DNA of 64,000 nt from contig NC_134281.1 of NCBI RefSeq assembly GCF_949628215.1, positions 38,424,512 to 38,488,511 on the forward strand, in the 5' to 3' direction. Made by a program: the position numbers and the translations under genes. Positions 15,401 to 23,954 of this stretch are shown here, one piece after another. This DNA is from Phalacrocorax aristotelis. Taxonomy: Eukaryota; Chordata; Aves; Suliformes; Phalacrocoracidae. The notes beneath the pieces were generated by a model, which worked only from the letters and a program-made list of their open reading frames with translations, was not told the origin of the DNA and did no database searches. Each line of letters opens with the position of its first letter. Position 1 is the stretch's first letter.

Positions 15401-18400
15401 GTAAGGATGCTTTGGAGTTTAGGGGTATTCTTTAAAGTCAATCCTTTTCCACCGATTTCCAATCTTGGTTTACCTTCAGCCTTTCTCCAGTGGTCTGAGC
15501 TGTTGAGCAGCATTCACTGCCAGCTAGATCAATTAGATTTATGTGGCTGGTAAGCCTACGATCACATTGTTCTTCATCCACTAACTCTACCTGGAAAAAA
15601 GGAGGATATTTGCATTTGCACCAAAATAAAAAACCTGAGGGCAAGCAGAAATCTAACAAGCTGTTCACTTTAAATACATAGAAAATTGACACTTCCATTT
15701 ACTTTCTGACAGGATACAGACATGTACATCCCTTGAAGGAGACCGAGTTCAGATGTTTAACCATAGCACCAATTGTCTGCAGCTGAATAACTGTATAAGC
15801 ATAAACTAAACAAACAGACTAGCAAACTATGGGTTTCAGTCTGAAGTTTGACTATTGTGGCTATCCAAAACCCATGGATCTCAGTAAGCTGTTAGCTGAT
15901 CTTCATTGGTCTAAGTCAGTAAGTACTCAGTGGAAAAGTCTCAGGACTAGTTCTGATAGAGGAAAGAAATAATCGAGTGGTGAGAGTGGTGAGGGGCAGA
16001 GCAAAGGAGAAGGTTAGGAAACTGGGCCGAAAAAATTAAACCAAGAACAAAAAACCCTAAACCACAAGTTATTTGTGAATGGAGAAAATTGACTGACTGT
16101 AGACTTCTGAGGAGCTCTACATATTTGACTTCTGGTTTCAAACTCATCTCACTAAATCAGGTTTTGTCTCTTACATATCTGTAAAATCAGATGAGGAGTT
16201 GTAGCCCCTATATCTTGGAGGCACATGGGTGAGCCAGGTATCCTGAAGCAAGGAAACATTTATTCAGTGAACTGTGTTGAAACTGAGCAGAAACTGCATC
16301 TCCTACCATTGTCTCACCTCATGACCTGCAAGAACTTAGCACAGCTATCCACCTTATATAGCCTAACCTTCTTAGAATCCAAGATGTGCTGGCAGCAGTG
16401 TGAAGTTATGTCTGGCCTCAATTTAGATTCCATTTACACCTCAAAACTCTCACTCAGAAGCTTGGAACTACTCCTAGATGTGCCAGCCTAGACACATTTA
16501 TATTGTTGCTATAAATATATGTAGCACAGAGACATCAGAATATACTCAAATCATGTAAAATAGAACAAAAGTTTTGCTGTGTAAAAAGCCATGTTAAAAT
16601 GCCCTATTCTTTACTTATCATCTTCAAGTATATTCCGACAACAATTTTCTAGGCAGCACACAAAATTTTTTAGTACCCAATTTGAACAGATACAACACCC
16701 AGCAATACCTTGGTTTGCGTCATGACAAGGGTGAAGACAGAATGAGATCTAGAGCTCTTGTCATTCATTACTGTAGCAGCTGTTGCTCTCTGCTTATTTC
16801 CTAGTTCAAGCCAACTCTGTAAGAGATAGAAGTCAGGATGTGAAACCAAAACCTACTCTAGGTAGTTAACTGAAGATTAAAATGGTTGCAAATAAAGTTA
16901 ACAACACAAATGGTGAATCTATAAGGGAGGAATTAAAATAAGATTAAGAGATAACCATGTGAAGAGAGTGCCACTTGCCTGGACGCATCTACTTAACTTC
17001 ATTATATAGGACTAGTCTTCATTATCCCTTTACAAAATCGGCTGAAATATCATAGACTATAGGGCAGTCTGTAAAGCATTTTCTTCCCATCCATGGAATT
17101 TAGTTTTCAGCAGTGAAGGAAGGAGCAAGTAGAAATATTTGTATTCCATTTTGGTAAGCAAATAACTCTTACCTGGATATCAGAGTAAGAACTGACAACA
17201 TTCCTAAGGTGGGGGAAAAAAGAAAAGTTTGGGTTCAGACTGTTTTCTTTCTACAGTTTTCTCTGCTGCCTGAGTTGTGAAACATTTCCCTAGTTACAGA
17301 CAAAATACAAACATACCATGACAGCTCCGGTTGTCTTGAGACTTCCACACAACTTATTTCACTAAAGCAACACACTAAAGGAAATAGGTCAAGCTAGACA
17401 TGGGTGCACATTTTTGTAACACTACATGATACTAAGACCTTGCCTAATTTTCTGGCTGTGAAAGCACGCAAGCTTTCACAGATCCTCAAGATAATAATTA
17501 GCACATTCTTTCAGGATTACACCATACATCTACTAAAATGAGAACAGTTAATACTTACACTGTCAGGCCTTCCACATATGGTCCCAACACTGGATGTTCT
17601 CTTACACGAAGCTGGTGAGAATCATTTTAAAAGAAAAATTATTAGAAGTACATTAGTTAGACCTAGCACTCAGGAATACCTTAAAATTATGAGAAAGTCT
17701 ATCTACACCCCTAGTATGACGTTTATCACTGAACAAAACTTAGCATGAATCATCTAGACCAGTATTTTCAGGAAAATACCTACAACTTAATTTTTCCAGC
17801 TGCCTAAGAAATCAGAGCAGACTGCGCCAGGCCATTGTTCATAGGGCTAACTGCAAGAACATGTATCTTATATAAGATATTTACATAAGAAAAAAAGTCT
17901 TTTTGGAAACATAATAGATTTATGTCACAAAGTTAAATAGTTTAGGTAAAAAATAATGACAAAACTCAGATGAAAACAATCCTACTATAAACAAGGCAGT
18001 ATAGTCTTTAATTCTATATAACTAGTCCACGTAAGCCCCAAGTTTAGGATAAAGGGCTTATTTCAACAGCAAATTGAATTAGTGTATATTCTTTATCATA
18101 AACTATTGTTTACACACACAGCCAGTACAGTGTTCAATACATCAAAGTACAGAAAGTACTTTATTTTTTCTAGCAAATCAAACATGATAAATACCTTCCC
18201 TGAATCCCCTACTTAACACAAATTTCTTTAATTTATGGTTTTACATATTCCAACGCACAAACATTAAAAACTAGCTAAACTAGTTTAGCTAGTGATCCTT
18301 AATTAGTTATTCAGGTCACTGATTCCCCACCACCCCCCCCCAGCTCCTTGGGAAACAACCAGCCAACCAACAGGAAGAAAAAAAAGGAACTTCCTGACAG

Positions 18401-21400
18401 CCCCATGGCTCTAAGCAGTAAATTATCCAGGGCAAAGAATCTGAAAGATATTATCCATCTTGGTGCTAAGCTCTTATATAATAATAGTTTTCTGTAGCTG
18501 GGCAATGTAAATACACAGAGGAAAAAGCAGGGAAATATTCTCCCTTTGCAAATATTAACATTTTTTCATTAATATATATGGACTGCAATTAGATACATAG
18601 AGTCAGTGGCAAACAGGCATCCCAGTAGATAAACAATACAGAGATATTTTCAGAAAGTGAATGGACGTTTCAGTAGGGCTGAGATCTGAGGAGACTGATG
18701 GATCAACTACAATTAGGCCAATACTTCTCCCCCTGCCACACCACCATTAGAAGCCTCCTGACATTGTCATCCTTCCATTTTGGAAATCCATCTAAATTAC
18801 AAGATTATAGCTCAAATTATATTGCACAGAAGATTCTTAATATAATGTGGAGATTTTGATAAATAATACTGTAAGAGTCTTTTTATAAAGGCTGATAAGA
18901 TCATCTTCATTTTGAAGATGAGATGTTAACAATTTTGAGAGATTCTACTGAATTGTTTTGTTTCTATTTCAGCAAGATCTTTTTTTGCTTAGCATTTCTG
19001 AAGTGCCAAGCATTTTGCTTGAAGCCATATAGTGAGATTTTTTTTTTTTAATCCCATTATTCACAACAATATAAAGTACCTACATAAAGCAATGATAACT
19101 TGTCATTTGTGCATTATTGTTTACAAAATAGATGCCACTACTTTGAGATTATGCATATACTTGTTCTTGTGAAAAACTTACTGGTTGTTTCTTCTGTCTG
19201 CTTTCAGCTTTAAAGACAAGCAAATCATGAATTTTCTCATTGTATACTTCAAAAAAGCTCATTTCAAGATGATACAAAACCTAATAAAATTAATAATAGA
19301 AGTTATTAATATAGTCCACAAAACATTTTCATCATCCTGTGTTTCAAAAATTAACTTAAATTAACAGATCCTGCTATTCAGTGCTACAGGCATTTGAACT
19401 GTCCTTACACACACGGACAAACATACAGAAAGAATAAAAAGAACAGCCTTTGTCAGCATGTTTTGCATCAGATATTCCTTATCCATGGAACAATGTAAAT
19501 ACAAGTCTCTCATCCTTTTTACAATTCTAAGAGACATTCAGAGCTTCTAACCACAAATTATGATTTCTGTTATTACTATGGAAAGCTTTAGGTGCACAAT
19601 TCAAATCTCAAGTGCTGTACTGTAGTCAAGCTGGTTCCTCAAAAGTTATTCTGCACCAGAAATTTAGCCTAAAAAAGCCTTAACAACAGTGAGACAGAAA
19701 AATAAATATACCTGAAGAATTCCCACAGACAACCCCCCTGTATACCTGCATTGTCAGTTTGGGCCTTTTCTTAAGGCATGAAATGGGTTTAAATTTTTTA
19801 AGAGTTTAAATTACTTAGAGAATCATAACTGAAGACATGAGTTCACCATTACTACACCAATTAATTGGGGCAGAAACAGAATGTAACCCTTCATTAACAC
19901 ACTCTGGAAAGGATTACAACTTTGTTGTTTTTAAATCCATACACCATAGCCATAGGCCAGGAATTCAAATCAAAATACACTGTGATCAGATAAAATATTC
20001 CCACCCCCTCTCAGAAGACCACTCTTTCATATCAAGTTAACATACTAATAAAGGTCTATTCTCAAAGCAGAGAAGAAAACATGACATTTTTTGCAATAAA
20101 AACTTTAAATTCTTAAAAATATTTAGGTGGGGGTAGTTGTGGGTTTTTTTATTATTTCAGCAAGAATATAGAGCTAGAATACTAGAATTAGAATACTATT
20201 AAAGTGTATTTCACTTTGATATGTGACAATGTTTAAAGATAAATTCATACTTTTTAAAGTTTATTTTATATGCCTCCACTGAAAGAATGGAACCCACTAG
20301 GATTTCTTTTTATCTCTCCTCACATAAATCTTACCTTGTAAGACATGCTATATAAAGGAAAGAATTCTAGTCTAGTGACACATCAAAAATGCCATGTCCA
20401 TATTTTATTTTTACATTATTGTCACTGAGGAAGCAAAACAAGGTTGATTTTTACTATTTAACCTGTTAATCAAAGCTACTAGCAGAAATAAGATTTGAAT
20501 CAGCAAAAGACTACAGACATGAATAAATGGATCATTTTAAGGTATAAAATGAAAGAATGAAACAGGTATCAAAATACTGAAACACATCAGTTTCCTCATA
20601 ATTCAATGTAAGGACAATAGCACAAGCATACTACCTGTTGCTTGTTCATTTGCGCTATCTGAGTAAAAAGATCTTCACAAAGTCTTGGAATTATTCCTCG
20701 GTCTTCATCAAATCCCATCATCCTGTAGTTACCAAACAAACATGCTAGTTCAGTTGTGTAACCCTCTATAGCTAGTTCTAATATTATTTGTACAGCTCTA
20801 AAGCTGAAATGACACAGGCTTTTGAGTTATAGATTTCTGTCACTTAGTACTTCTAAGTTGGTGCTTGTTTGAGCAGGGAGCTGGACAAGATGATGTCCAG
20901 AGGTGTTCTCTAATTCATCCATTGAGAAATGGGTTGAAAACCTAAGTCAAATGAAAACCCTACAGCAACAGAAGAGTAAGTTTATAGTAAAACAGTAAAC
21001 CTAGACATTTGATATCCCAACATGCATGCATTTTATATTCTCTGCACCCTACCAGTGCAGTAAGATAAGCCCCTCAACACCTCTGGCATAGTTTTTTCCT
21101 GTCTAGTTCTGTCACTGCAGAACGCCAGTGTACTGGATACAGTCTAGACTCACGCAGCTGCACATACAGCTTCAGCAGAAGTCTGTTGTGTAGACCTGAC
21201 CTGAGGAGGCAGTTACAACTGATACTAATTTCAACCTTGCTGAAAATACAAAGGGGTGAAGGTAAGAGTCTACCTGAACATGGAGGAAAAGAAAAAAATA
21301 CAACAAACCTACAAACAGGATAACAATTGTGATATTGAGCATACCTTTCTGTTAGACCAAGGTAAATAAACATTACAAGGAAAAATAGAGTTCCCACTTA

Positions 21401-23865
21401 AAAAGAAAATAAGTTCTCTGTATAAGTTCTATATCTATGACAAATTGAATAAAAACTTAAAGTGTGATAAATTGAATAGAAACATTTCTGATCCTCAGCT
21501 ACATATTTAAAGTCTATAGTACTTCATGGGAATTATAAAGCTCTAGAACTGATTTTAATGGAAGAATGATTGGAAAGAAAACAGTTCACTAAGCTTTCTA
21601 TTCAAAGATATACACAAGGTATGTAAAATCATCTGGGATTATTTTGGGTAAAGATCAGATTTCAAATAAGTAGCACCACAAACATCTGGAATTTTTTATT
21701 TATTTAAAGTTCTGAAAGAGTCAGGACCATAATTAGAAATATCTTTTAGAGGTCTTTTCCAAACAACATAATATGCTTTAGAACATGCTACTTCTCACAC
21801 GAAACACACAGTGGTGAACAACAGCACTGGGAGAGTCTGAGAAACTCTCAACATTAATAAAGGGTTTTCTTCACTAAATTCTCTAGAAAGACCTTTTATT
21901 TTCTTCACTAGACACAGAAAGAGGTCAGTGTCAGATACATAAAAATATTCTACAGCTAACTTCATCTCAATAACTATATTAATTATTTTTGTTTTAAAAT
22001 ATGCAAAAACATTTTAACACAACTCAGTAATTATGAAATCTATTCCATATAAACCCTTCTTATTACTTTGCATTGCATAACAATTGGCTCCTACAGAATT
22101 TTAACAATTAATAATTAAGAACTTACGTGTATGATTTTCCAGAACCAGTCTGCCCATAAGCAAAAAGACAAGTGTTATATCCCTCAAAAGCTCTTTCTAG
22201 GAGCGGCACTGCCAGTGTTTTATAAATCATCGATTGGCTTGCAAAATTAGGATGACACTTGTCAAAAGACCAGAAAGAAAAGTCATAGCTGAAGCTGTAA
22301 ACTTGGTTTGTGGCTGGATTTCGTACAGCTGTCTCTGAACCACTCATGGAGATTACAGGGAGTGAGCTTTCATTTTTCTCTCTAGATGAAAGCAGGAAAA
22401 AATTAAAAAGTATAAGCTACATGCTTTAAGTTAGTCATTTCAATCAATTGCCTTCTGGAAAATAAAAAGTTCAGTAATCATTGCTAAAAAAACATTTGAT
22501 GAACATACAAAGTATTCAAGCTCAAACCATTTCAGCTAATGAACATGTGAAAAACAGCCCAAACACCTATAAAGTGAACTCAACCTCTTAATAAAATCTT
22601 TATCTTGATGTTGCATGAAATATCAGCTCATTTCTAAGTATGTGTTACATCCTTATTTCGTCAATGATTAAACAATTCAAAAAATACAAAGCAGGAATCA
22701 ACATACACTGTAAAAGCTACTATTAGCATCAGAAATAAGCCCAGGATACAAACCTGTTACTGAAAGGCCGTACACGCACAGCTACAATCACTTTGCTGTT
22801 TTCCACTTTGAAAACATCTTCCTCAGTGCTCTTGCTCTCAGCTAGACTTTGTGTTTTCTCTCTTGGTTTTAAACTTCTACTCACAGAAGGAGAGCTGAAG
22901 ACACTAGTTTTCTTCTCAGCTAGAATTTGAAGATGAGGTGTTCGTTTATTCGGAGCGGACAGAGATGGTTGATCCTGAGAAGCGCTGTTCTTTGGTGTCA
23001 GCTTAACCCCTGTAAACCCTTCTGTTGAACCTTTTGTTGGTGTCCTTGATCTTTCCAAACCGTTATGTTTTGTAATCAAATGTTGCAACCTTTGCTTTCC
23101 AACTAGCTTATTTATATTGCCTTTTTCATTCGGTTGTTCTCCTGATATCCTATTAATATATTTTGACATAACTAATTGTTCTGATTTAGAAACTTCATTT
23201 TGAAATTTTATGTCCGCAGCACTTGTCCTATATTTTAAATGTGTGGAGCTATCATTTTCACACAGGCCATCAACAACACCAAAGGAACCCTTGCTGTTCA
23301 GATTACACTGCAACTTTGTGCTTGACTGACCCTCAGCTAACTTAAAGCTTGGTATAACATCATGAGTATCATTATTAATATTTGGAAGTGCAATCTTGTA
23401 ATTTCTTTGTGCAGCAGAGTCACTATTTTCTATTCCAAGCACAGTATTCTGATTAATTTTGTTCTTCTCTACGGAGCCAGTCCTCACTCGCCTCTGCAGA
23501 GTAAGTTTTCTCTCCATTTGTGTATTTTCCATGTCCTGTGTTGTGTTTGTATGCAGTTGTTCACTACCAGACACTGATTTTTTGCTTGTTCCAGTTCTCC
23601 TCTGGAGTGTTAATCTTCCTTCAGGTTTAAGTGCAGTTGATGCATCACTTGCTTTTTTACAGGCTGAAATGACATATGTCCTATTTATTTCCTCAACCTT
23701 GTTCTGAGAACAAGAGAGTAGAATATCCTTTTCTTCTCCTGACACCTGTGATTTCAGTTGCTGCCCAGAAGCTTTGCTATTGGTATTCTGTGAAGAAGTC
23801 TTCTGCAAAGTAGTAGTACATTGTGCCTCAGAGGGACTTCTTGCAGGAACTGTATAAATAGGCAT
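246..23865 (-). CDS. KIF14: KIF14, kinesin family member 14 (kinesin-3 type mitotic motor), 3' end outside window
   Basis: KIF14 is a plus-end microtubule motor that works with PRC1 and citron kinase at the central spindle and midbody in cytokinesis (family knowledge). Twenty-four coding exons, each with AG/GT borders and matching phases, join into 1,358 codons with no stop. Order: basic, Ser/Thr-rich N-terminal extension (about 1-355); motor from [13 protein letters not shown] (about 358) with P-loop GQTGSGKS (447-454), switch I NDKSSRSH (564-571), switch II DLAGSE (603-608) and neck linker (about 694-711); FHA domain (about 829-900, GRY 829-831, NG 873-874); Lys/Glu-rich coiled coils (about 905-1070); then tail. 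Human KIF14 has 1,648 residues, so roughly 270-290 C-terminal residues should lie beyond the left edge. The start at 23865 is the first in-frame ATG after a good acceptor and has A at -3. Oddities: Cys replaces conserved Arg at residues 609 and 700, and an upstream ORF overlaps the start. Identity is very sure; a few exon edges are inferred by eye. Confidence 0.97.
582..797 (-). CDS. KIF14: KIF14 exon, aa 1225-1297: tail
   Basis: Reads [20 protein letters not shown], then SIVDSLLTN and [18 protein letters not shown], a recognisable KIF14 tail block. Acceptor ATCATACAG, donor AACT|GTAAGT. Confidence 0.93.
798..1561. other. KIF14 intron, nothing further recognised
   Basis: AT-rich sequence between the exons ending at 1562 and starting at 797. 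No repeat or RNA gene seen. Confidence 0.7.
1562..1656 (-). CDS. KIF14: KIF14 exon, aa 1193-1225
   Basis: Reads [20 protein letters not shown] followed by [11 protein letters not shown]. It completes the basic RRSRSxMKN motif begun in the exon before. Acceptor CCTTTCCTAG, donor ACAG|GTACTT. It is short, but both phases fit. Confidence 0.9.
1657..4072. other. KIF14 intron with one repeat-like segment
   Basis: AT-rich, with the GC-richer repeat-like block at 2140-2700. Open frames here are short and carry no family motif. Confidence 0.7.
2140..2700. repeat. Unclassified repeat-like segment in a KIF14 intron
   Basis: GC-richer than the surrounding intron, with loosely repeated phrases such as CTGACCCTG, CTCAACCTCAGACTGCC and CAGCCTCGAACTGCC. 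It has the look of a degraded retroelement LTR, but I cannot assign it. Confidence 0.35.
4073..4173 (-). CDS. KIF14: KIF14 exon, aa 1160-1193
   Basis: Reads [20 protein letters not shown] then Arg-Arg, an acidic-to-basic stretch conserved in KIF14. It is too short to stand out as an ORF; I found it by frame and splice sites (acceptor GTTTTCAG, donor GAAG|GTGATA). Confidence 0.9.
4174..6929. other. KIF14 intron with T-rich tract and solo LTR
   Basis: Holds a G/T-rich low-complexity tract (about 5438-5485) and the LTR at 6308-6859. Otherwise plain AT-rich intron. Confidence 0.7.
6308..6859 (+). mobile_element. Solo LTR of a bird endogenous retrovirus, in a KIF14 intron
   Basis: About 550 bp that begins TGTCCTTGTTTCAGCTGGG and ends GGTTAAACCATGCCA, with TG...CA ends and an ATTAAA late in the element. 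It closely resembles the LTR at 50.94-51.5 kb (shared GGATTTAG.ATGAGAATAA, CCCATGCTCTACC.., AAACTGTCTTTATCTCAACCC). No gag, pol or env sequence flanks it. It is antisense to KIF14, as is usual for LTRs kept in introns. I see no clear target-site duplication. Confidence 0.8.
6930..7068 (-). CDS. KIF14: KIF14 exon, aa 1113-1159
   Basis: Reads [20 protein letters not shown] and [10 protein letters not shown], a well-conserved KIF14 tail block. Acceptor AAATTCTTAG, donor GAG|GTCAGT. A solo LTR lies just downstream in the next intron. Confidence 0.94.
8090..8183 (-). CDS. KIF14: KIF14 exon, aa 1082-1113: stalk-to-tail
   Basis: Reads [20 protein letters not shown], matching the conserved KIF14 segment after the coiled coil. 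The donor TACAG|GTGAGT splits Arg1113. Confidence 0.92.
8802..8928 (-). CDS. KIF14: KIF14 exon, aa 1040-1082: end of coiled coil
   Basis: Reads [21 protein letters not shown] followed by [21 protein letters not shown]. Acceptor TTCCCCCAG; donor ACTA|GTATGT, splitting an Ile codon. Confidence 0.92.
9401..9440. repeat. A/C-rich low-complexity tract
   Basis: Runs of A interrupted by C (AAAACCCAAAACACACACA-like) in a KIF14 intron. Confidence 0.6.
9487..9639 (-). CDS. KIF14: KIF14 exon, aa 989-1039: coiled coil
   Basis: Fifty-one whole codons of Lys/Glu/Gln-rich helix ([16 protein letters not shown] ... [14 protein letters not shown]). Acceptor TTTTATATTAG, donor CAG|GTAACG. Confidence 0.94.
10224..10300. 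repeat. A/C-rich low-complexity tract
   Basis: About 75 bp of AAACAC, AAACCCCC and AAAACAACCC units in a KIF14 intron, like the tracts at 9401, 31927 and 57767. Confidence 0.6.
10366..10513 (-). CDS. KIF14: KIF14 exon, aa 939-988: coiled coil
   Basis: Reads [20 protein letters not shown] ... [11 protein letters not shown], a long amphipathic helix. Acceptor CTACTTTTAG; the split first codon reads CAC (His). Confidence 0.93.
11345..11935 (+). mobile_element. Probable LTR-like segment next to the exon encoding KIF14 aa 886-939
   Basis: The stretch ends in an arrangement typical of an LTR R/U5: GAGCACCCAGGCTTCCGCAA, then AATAAA at 11863-11868, then a T-rich end with ACCCATTGCACACCA. I cannot name the family or fix the left edge. 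Confidence 0.4.
11961..12121 (-). CDS. KIF14: KIF14 exon, aa 886-939: end of FHA domain
   Basis: Reads [20 protein letters not shown], the last FHA strands, then [16 protein letters not shown] at the start of the coiled coil. The donor CACA|GTAAGT lies only a few tens of bases from an LTR-like segment. Confidence 0.94.
12339..12441 (-). CDS. KIF14: KIF14 exon, aa 851-885: FHA domain
   Basis: Reads [17 protein letters not shown] with the FHA Asn-Gly pair (873-874), which in this fold supports phosphothreonine-peptide binding. Acceptor CTTGTTTTCAG, donor CAT|GTAAGT. Confidence 0.94.
13186..13370 (-). CDS. KIF14: KIF14 exon, aa 790-851: start of FHA domain
   Basis: Reads [20 protein letters not shown], the conserved kinesin-3 pre-FHA stretch, then [19 protein letters not shown] with the FHA GRY and the S-x(n)-H pattern. 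The donor CATTG|GTATGT splits the Cys851 codon. Confidence 0.95.
13582..13645 (-). CDS. KIF14: KIF14 exon, aa 768-789: coiled coil
   Basis: A 64-nt exon reading [20 protein letters not shown], a charged helix just before the FHA domain. Donor CAG|GTACAT. Confidence 0.92.
13751..13898 (-). CDS. KIF14: KIF14 exon, aa 719-768: post-motor helix
   Basis: Glu/Lys-rich coiled-coil sequence ([16 protein letters not shown] ... [13 protein letters not shown]) joining the motor to the FHA domain. The donor AAAG|GTCTGG is weak, but the phase agrees with the next exon. Confidence 0.9.
14246..14418 (-). CDS. KIF14: KIF14 exon, aa 661-719: end of motor and neck linker
   Basis: Reads [20 protein letters not shown] and [12 protein letters not shown], then [19 protein letters not shown]. 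Cys700 (TGT, 14303-14301) sits where the neck-linker Arg/Lys of YAxxA(R/K) is normally found. The acceptor AAATGAAG has only a modest pyrimidine tract. Confidence 0.94.
14743..14861 (-). CDS. KIF14: KIF14 exon, aa 622-661: [20 protein letters not shown]
   Basis: Contains the kinesin signatures [15 protein letters not shown] and [10 protein letters not shown] (helix alpha-4 and loop 12, the microtubule-binding face). The donor TTG|GTATGT splits the Trp661 codon. Confidence 0.95.
14862..16708. other. Two KIF14 introns around the switch II exon
   Basis: Introns 14862-15473 and 15591-16708 are AT-rich with no repeat family recognised. A small perfect hairpin (arms TATGGTAC / GTACCATA) lies near 14947-14967. 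Confidence 0.6.
15474..15590 (-). CDS. KIF14: KIF14 exon, aa 583-621: switch II
   Basis: Reads [12 protein letters not shown] then Cys-Cys at 609-610, where kinesins almost always have Arg after LAGSE. The Cys609 codon is TGC at 15512-15510. Thirty-nine whole codons; acceptor TTTTTTCCAG, donor AAG|GTAAAC. Confidence 0.95.
16709..16816 (-). CDS. KIF14: KIF14 exon, aa 547-582: switch I
   Basis: Thirty-six whole codons containing [24 protein letters not shown]; NxxSSRSH is the switch I signature that contacts the nucleotide gamma-phosphate. It then reads [11 protein letters not shown]. Acceptor TCTCTTACAG, donor CCAAG|GTATTG. Confidence 0.96.
17173..17203 (-). CDS. KIF14: KIF14 31-nt microexon, aa 536-546
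   Basis: Only 31 nt. It completes a Val codon and adds [10 protein letters not shown], continuing the motor frame exactly into the next exon. Acceptor CCCCACCTTAG, donor CAG|GTAAGA. Skipping it would shift the frame. Confidence 0.9.
17559..17611 (-). CDS. KIF14: KIF14 exon, aa 519-536: motor loop LRVREHP...YVEGLTV
   Basis: A 53-nt exon encoding [18 protein letters not shown], typical of the kinesin-3 motor (LRVREHPxxGPYVxxLs). Donor ACAGT|GTAAGT. Confidence 0.94.
17612..19181. other. KIF14 intron with a 24-bp palindrome
   Basis: AT-rich intron of 1.57 kb. The only structure seen is the perfect palindrome at 18270-18293 and a short C-rich stretch just after it. Confidence 0.65.
18270..18293. 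repeat. 24-bp perfect palindrome
   Basis: ACTAGCTAAACT followed directly by its reverse complement with no spacer, in a KIF14 intron. Confidence 0.8.
19182..19280 (-). CDS. KIF14: KIF14 exon, aa 486-518: motor
   Basis: Contains [14 protein letters not shown], the highly conserved kinesin (S/F)(F)xEIYNExxxDLL strand. It has 33 whole codons, acceptor TTTTATTAG and donor CCA|GTAAG. Confidence 0.95.
20635..20722 (-). CDS. KIF14: KIF14 exon, aa 456-485: motor
   Basis: Reads [19 protein letters not shown], the kinesin segment after the P-loop (compare MxG...GIIPR in kinesin-3). It ends in-phase at CAACAG|GTAGTA. Confidence 0.93.
20865..20930 (+). mobile_element. Short CR1 3'-end remnant in a KIF14 intron
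   Basis: GAGCAGGGAGCTGGACAAGA followed by TGATGTCCAGAGGTGTTCTC matches the CR1 3' terminus (GAGCAGGGGGTTGGACTAGATGATCT-type). The usual ATTCTATGA tail is missing. Confidence 0.6.
22127..22381 (-). CDS. KIF14: KIF14 exon, aa 371-456: motor core with P-loop
   Basis: Encodes the early motor strands ([14 protein letters not shown]) and the nucleotide-binding P-loop [11 protein letters not shown] at the exon end. The acceptor is TTTCATCTAG and the donor is CAC|GTAAGT. Phases match both neighbours. Confidence 0.95.
22754..23865 (-). CDS. KIF14: KIF14 first coding exon (aa 1-371): N-terminal extension and start of motor
   Basis: One large exon encodes the whole low-complexity N-terminal extension, rich in Ser, Thr, Lys, Asn and Gln with several LTLQRR-type basic patches, and the first motor strand [13 protein letters not shown]. 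In human KIF14 this extension binds PRC1 and bundles microtubules. The exon itself begins at 23954 after a TTTGTCTCCCCAG acceptor, so 89 nt are 5' UTR. The donor is AACAG|GTTTGT and splits the codon of Arg371 after two bases. Confidence 0.95.
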
Positions 23866-23888
23866 TTTGTCTTCCAGCAGGTTAACAT
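23754..23888 (-). other. KIF14: KIF14 upstream ORF overlapping the main start
   Basis: An ATG at 23888-23886, 23 nt before the main ATG, opens a 44-codon frame that runs out of frame across the KIF14 start and stops at TGA 23756-23754. Its start context is poor (C at -3, T at +4) and the main start is better (A at -3), so leaky scanning is expected. Confidence 0.6.
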
Positions 23889-23954
23889 TAGGTTTTTAAT
23901 AAGTACAAGCACCTTTAGTAAAAGATTATTTCTAGCTGCTTCTTCTTATGGAAT

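Larger units (their letters stand above)
19281..22126. other. Two KIF14 introns around the exon encoding aa 456-485
   Basis: Introns 19281-20634 and 20723-22126 are AT-rich. The second holds the CR1 remnant at 20865; nothing else is identified. Confidence 0.65.

Noticed and set aside
21074-21397. 107-codon minus-strand ORF in a KIF14 intron
   Set aside because: No acceptor/donor pair in phase with the neighbouring motor exons, which already join correctly without it; no kinesin similarity.
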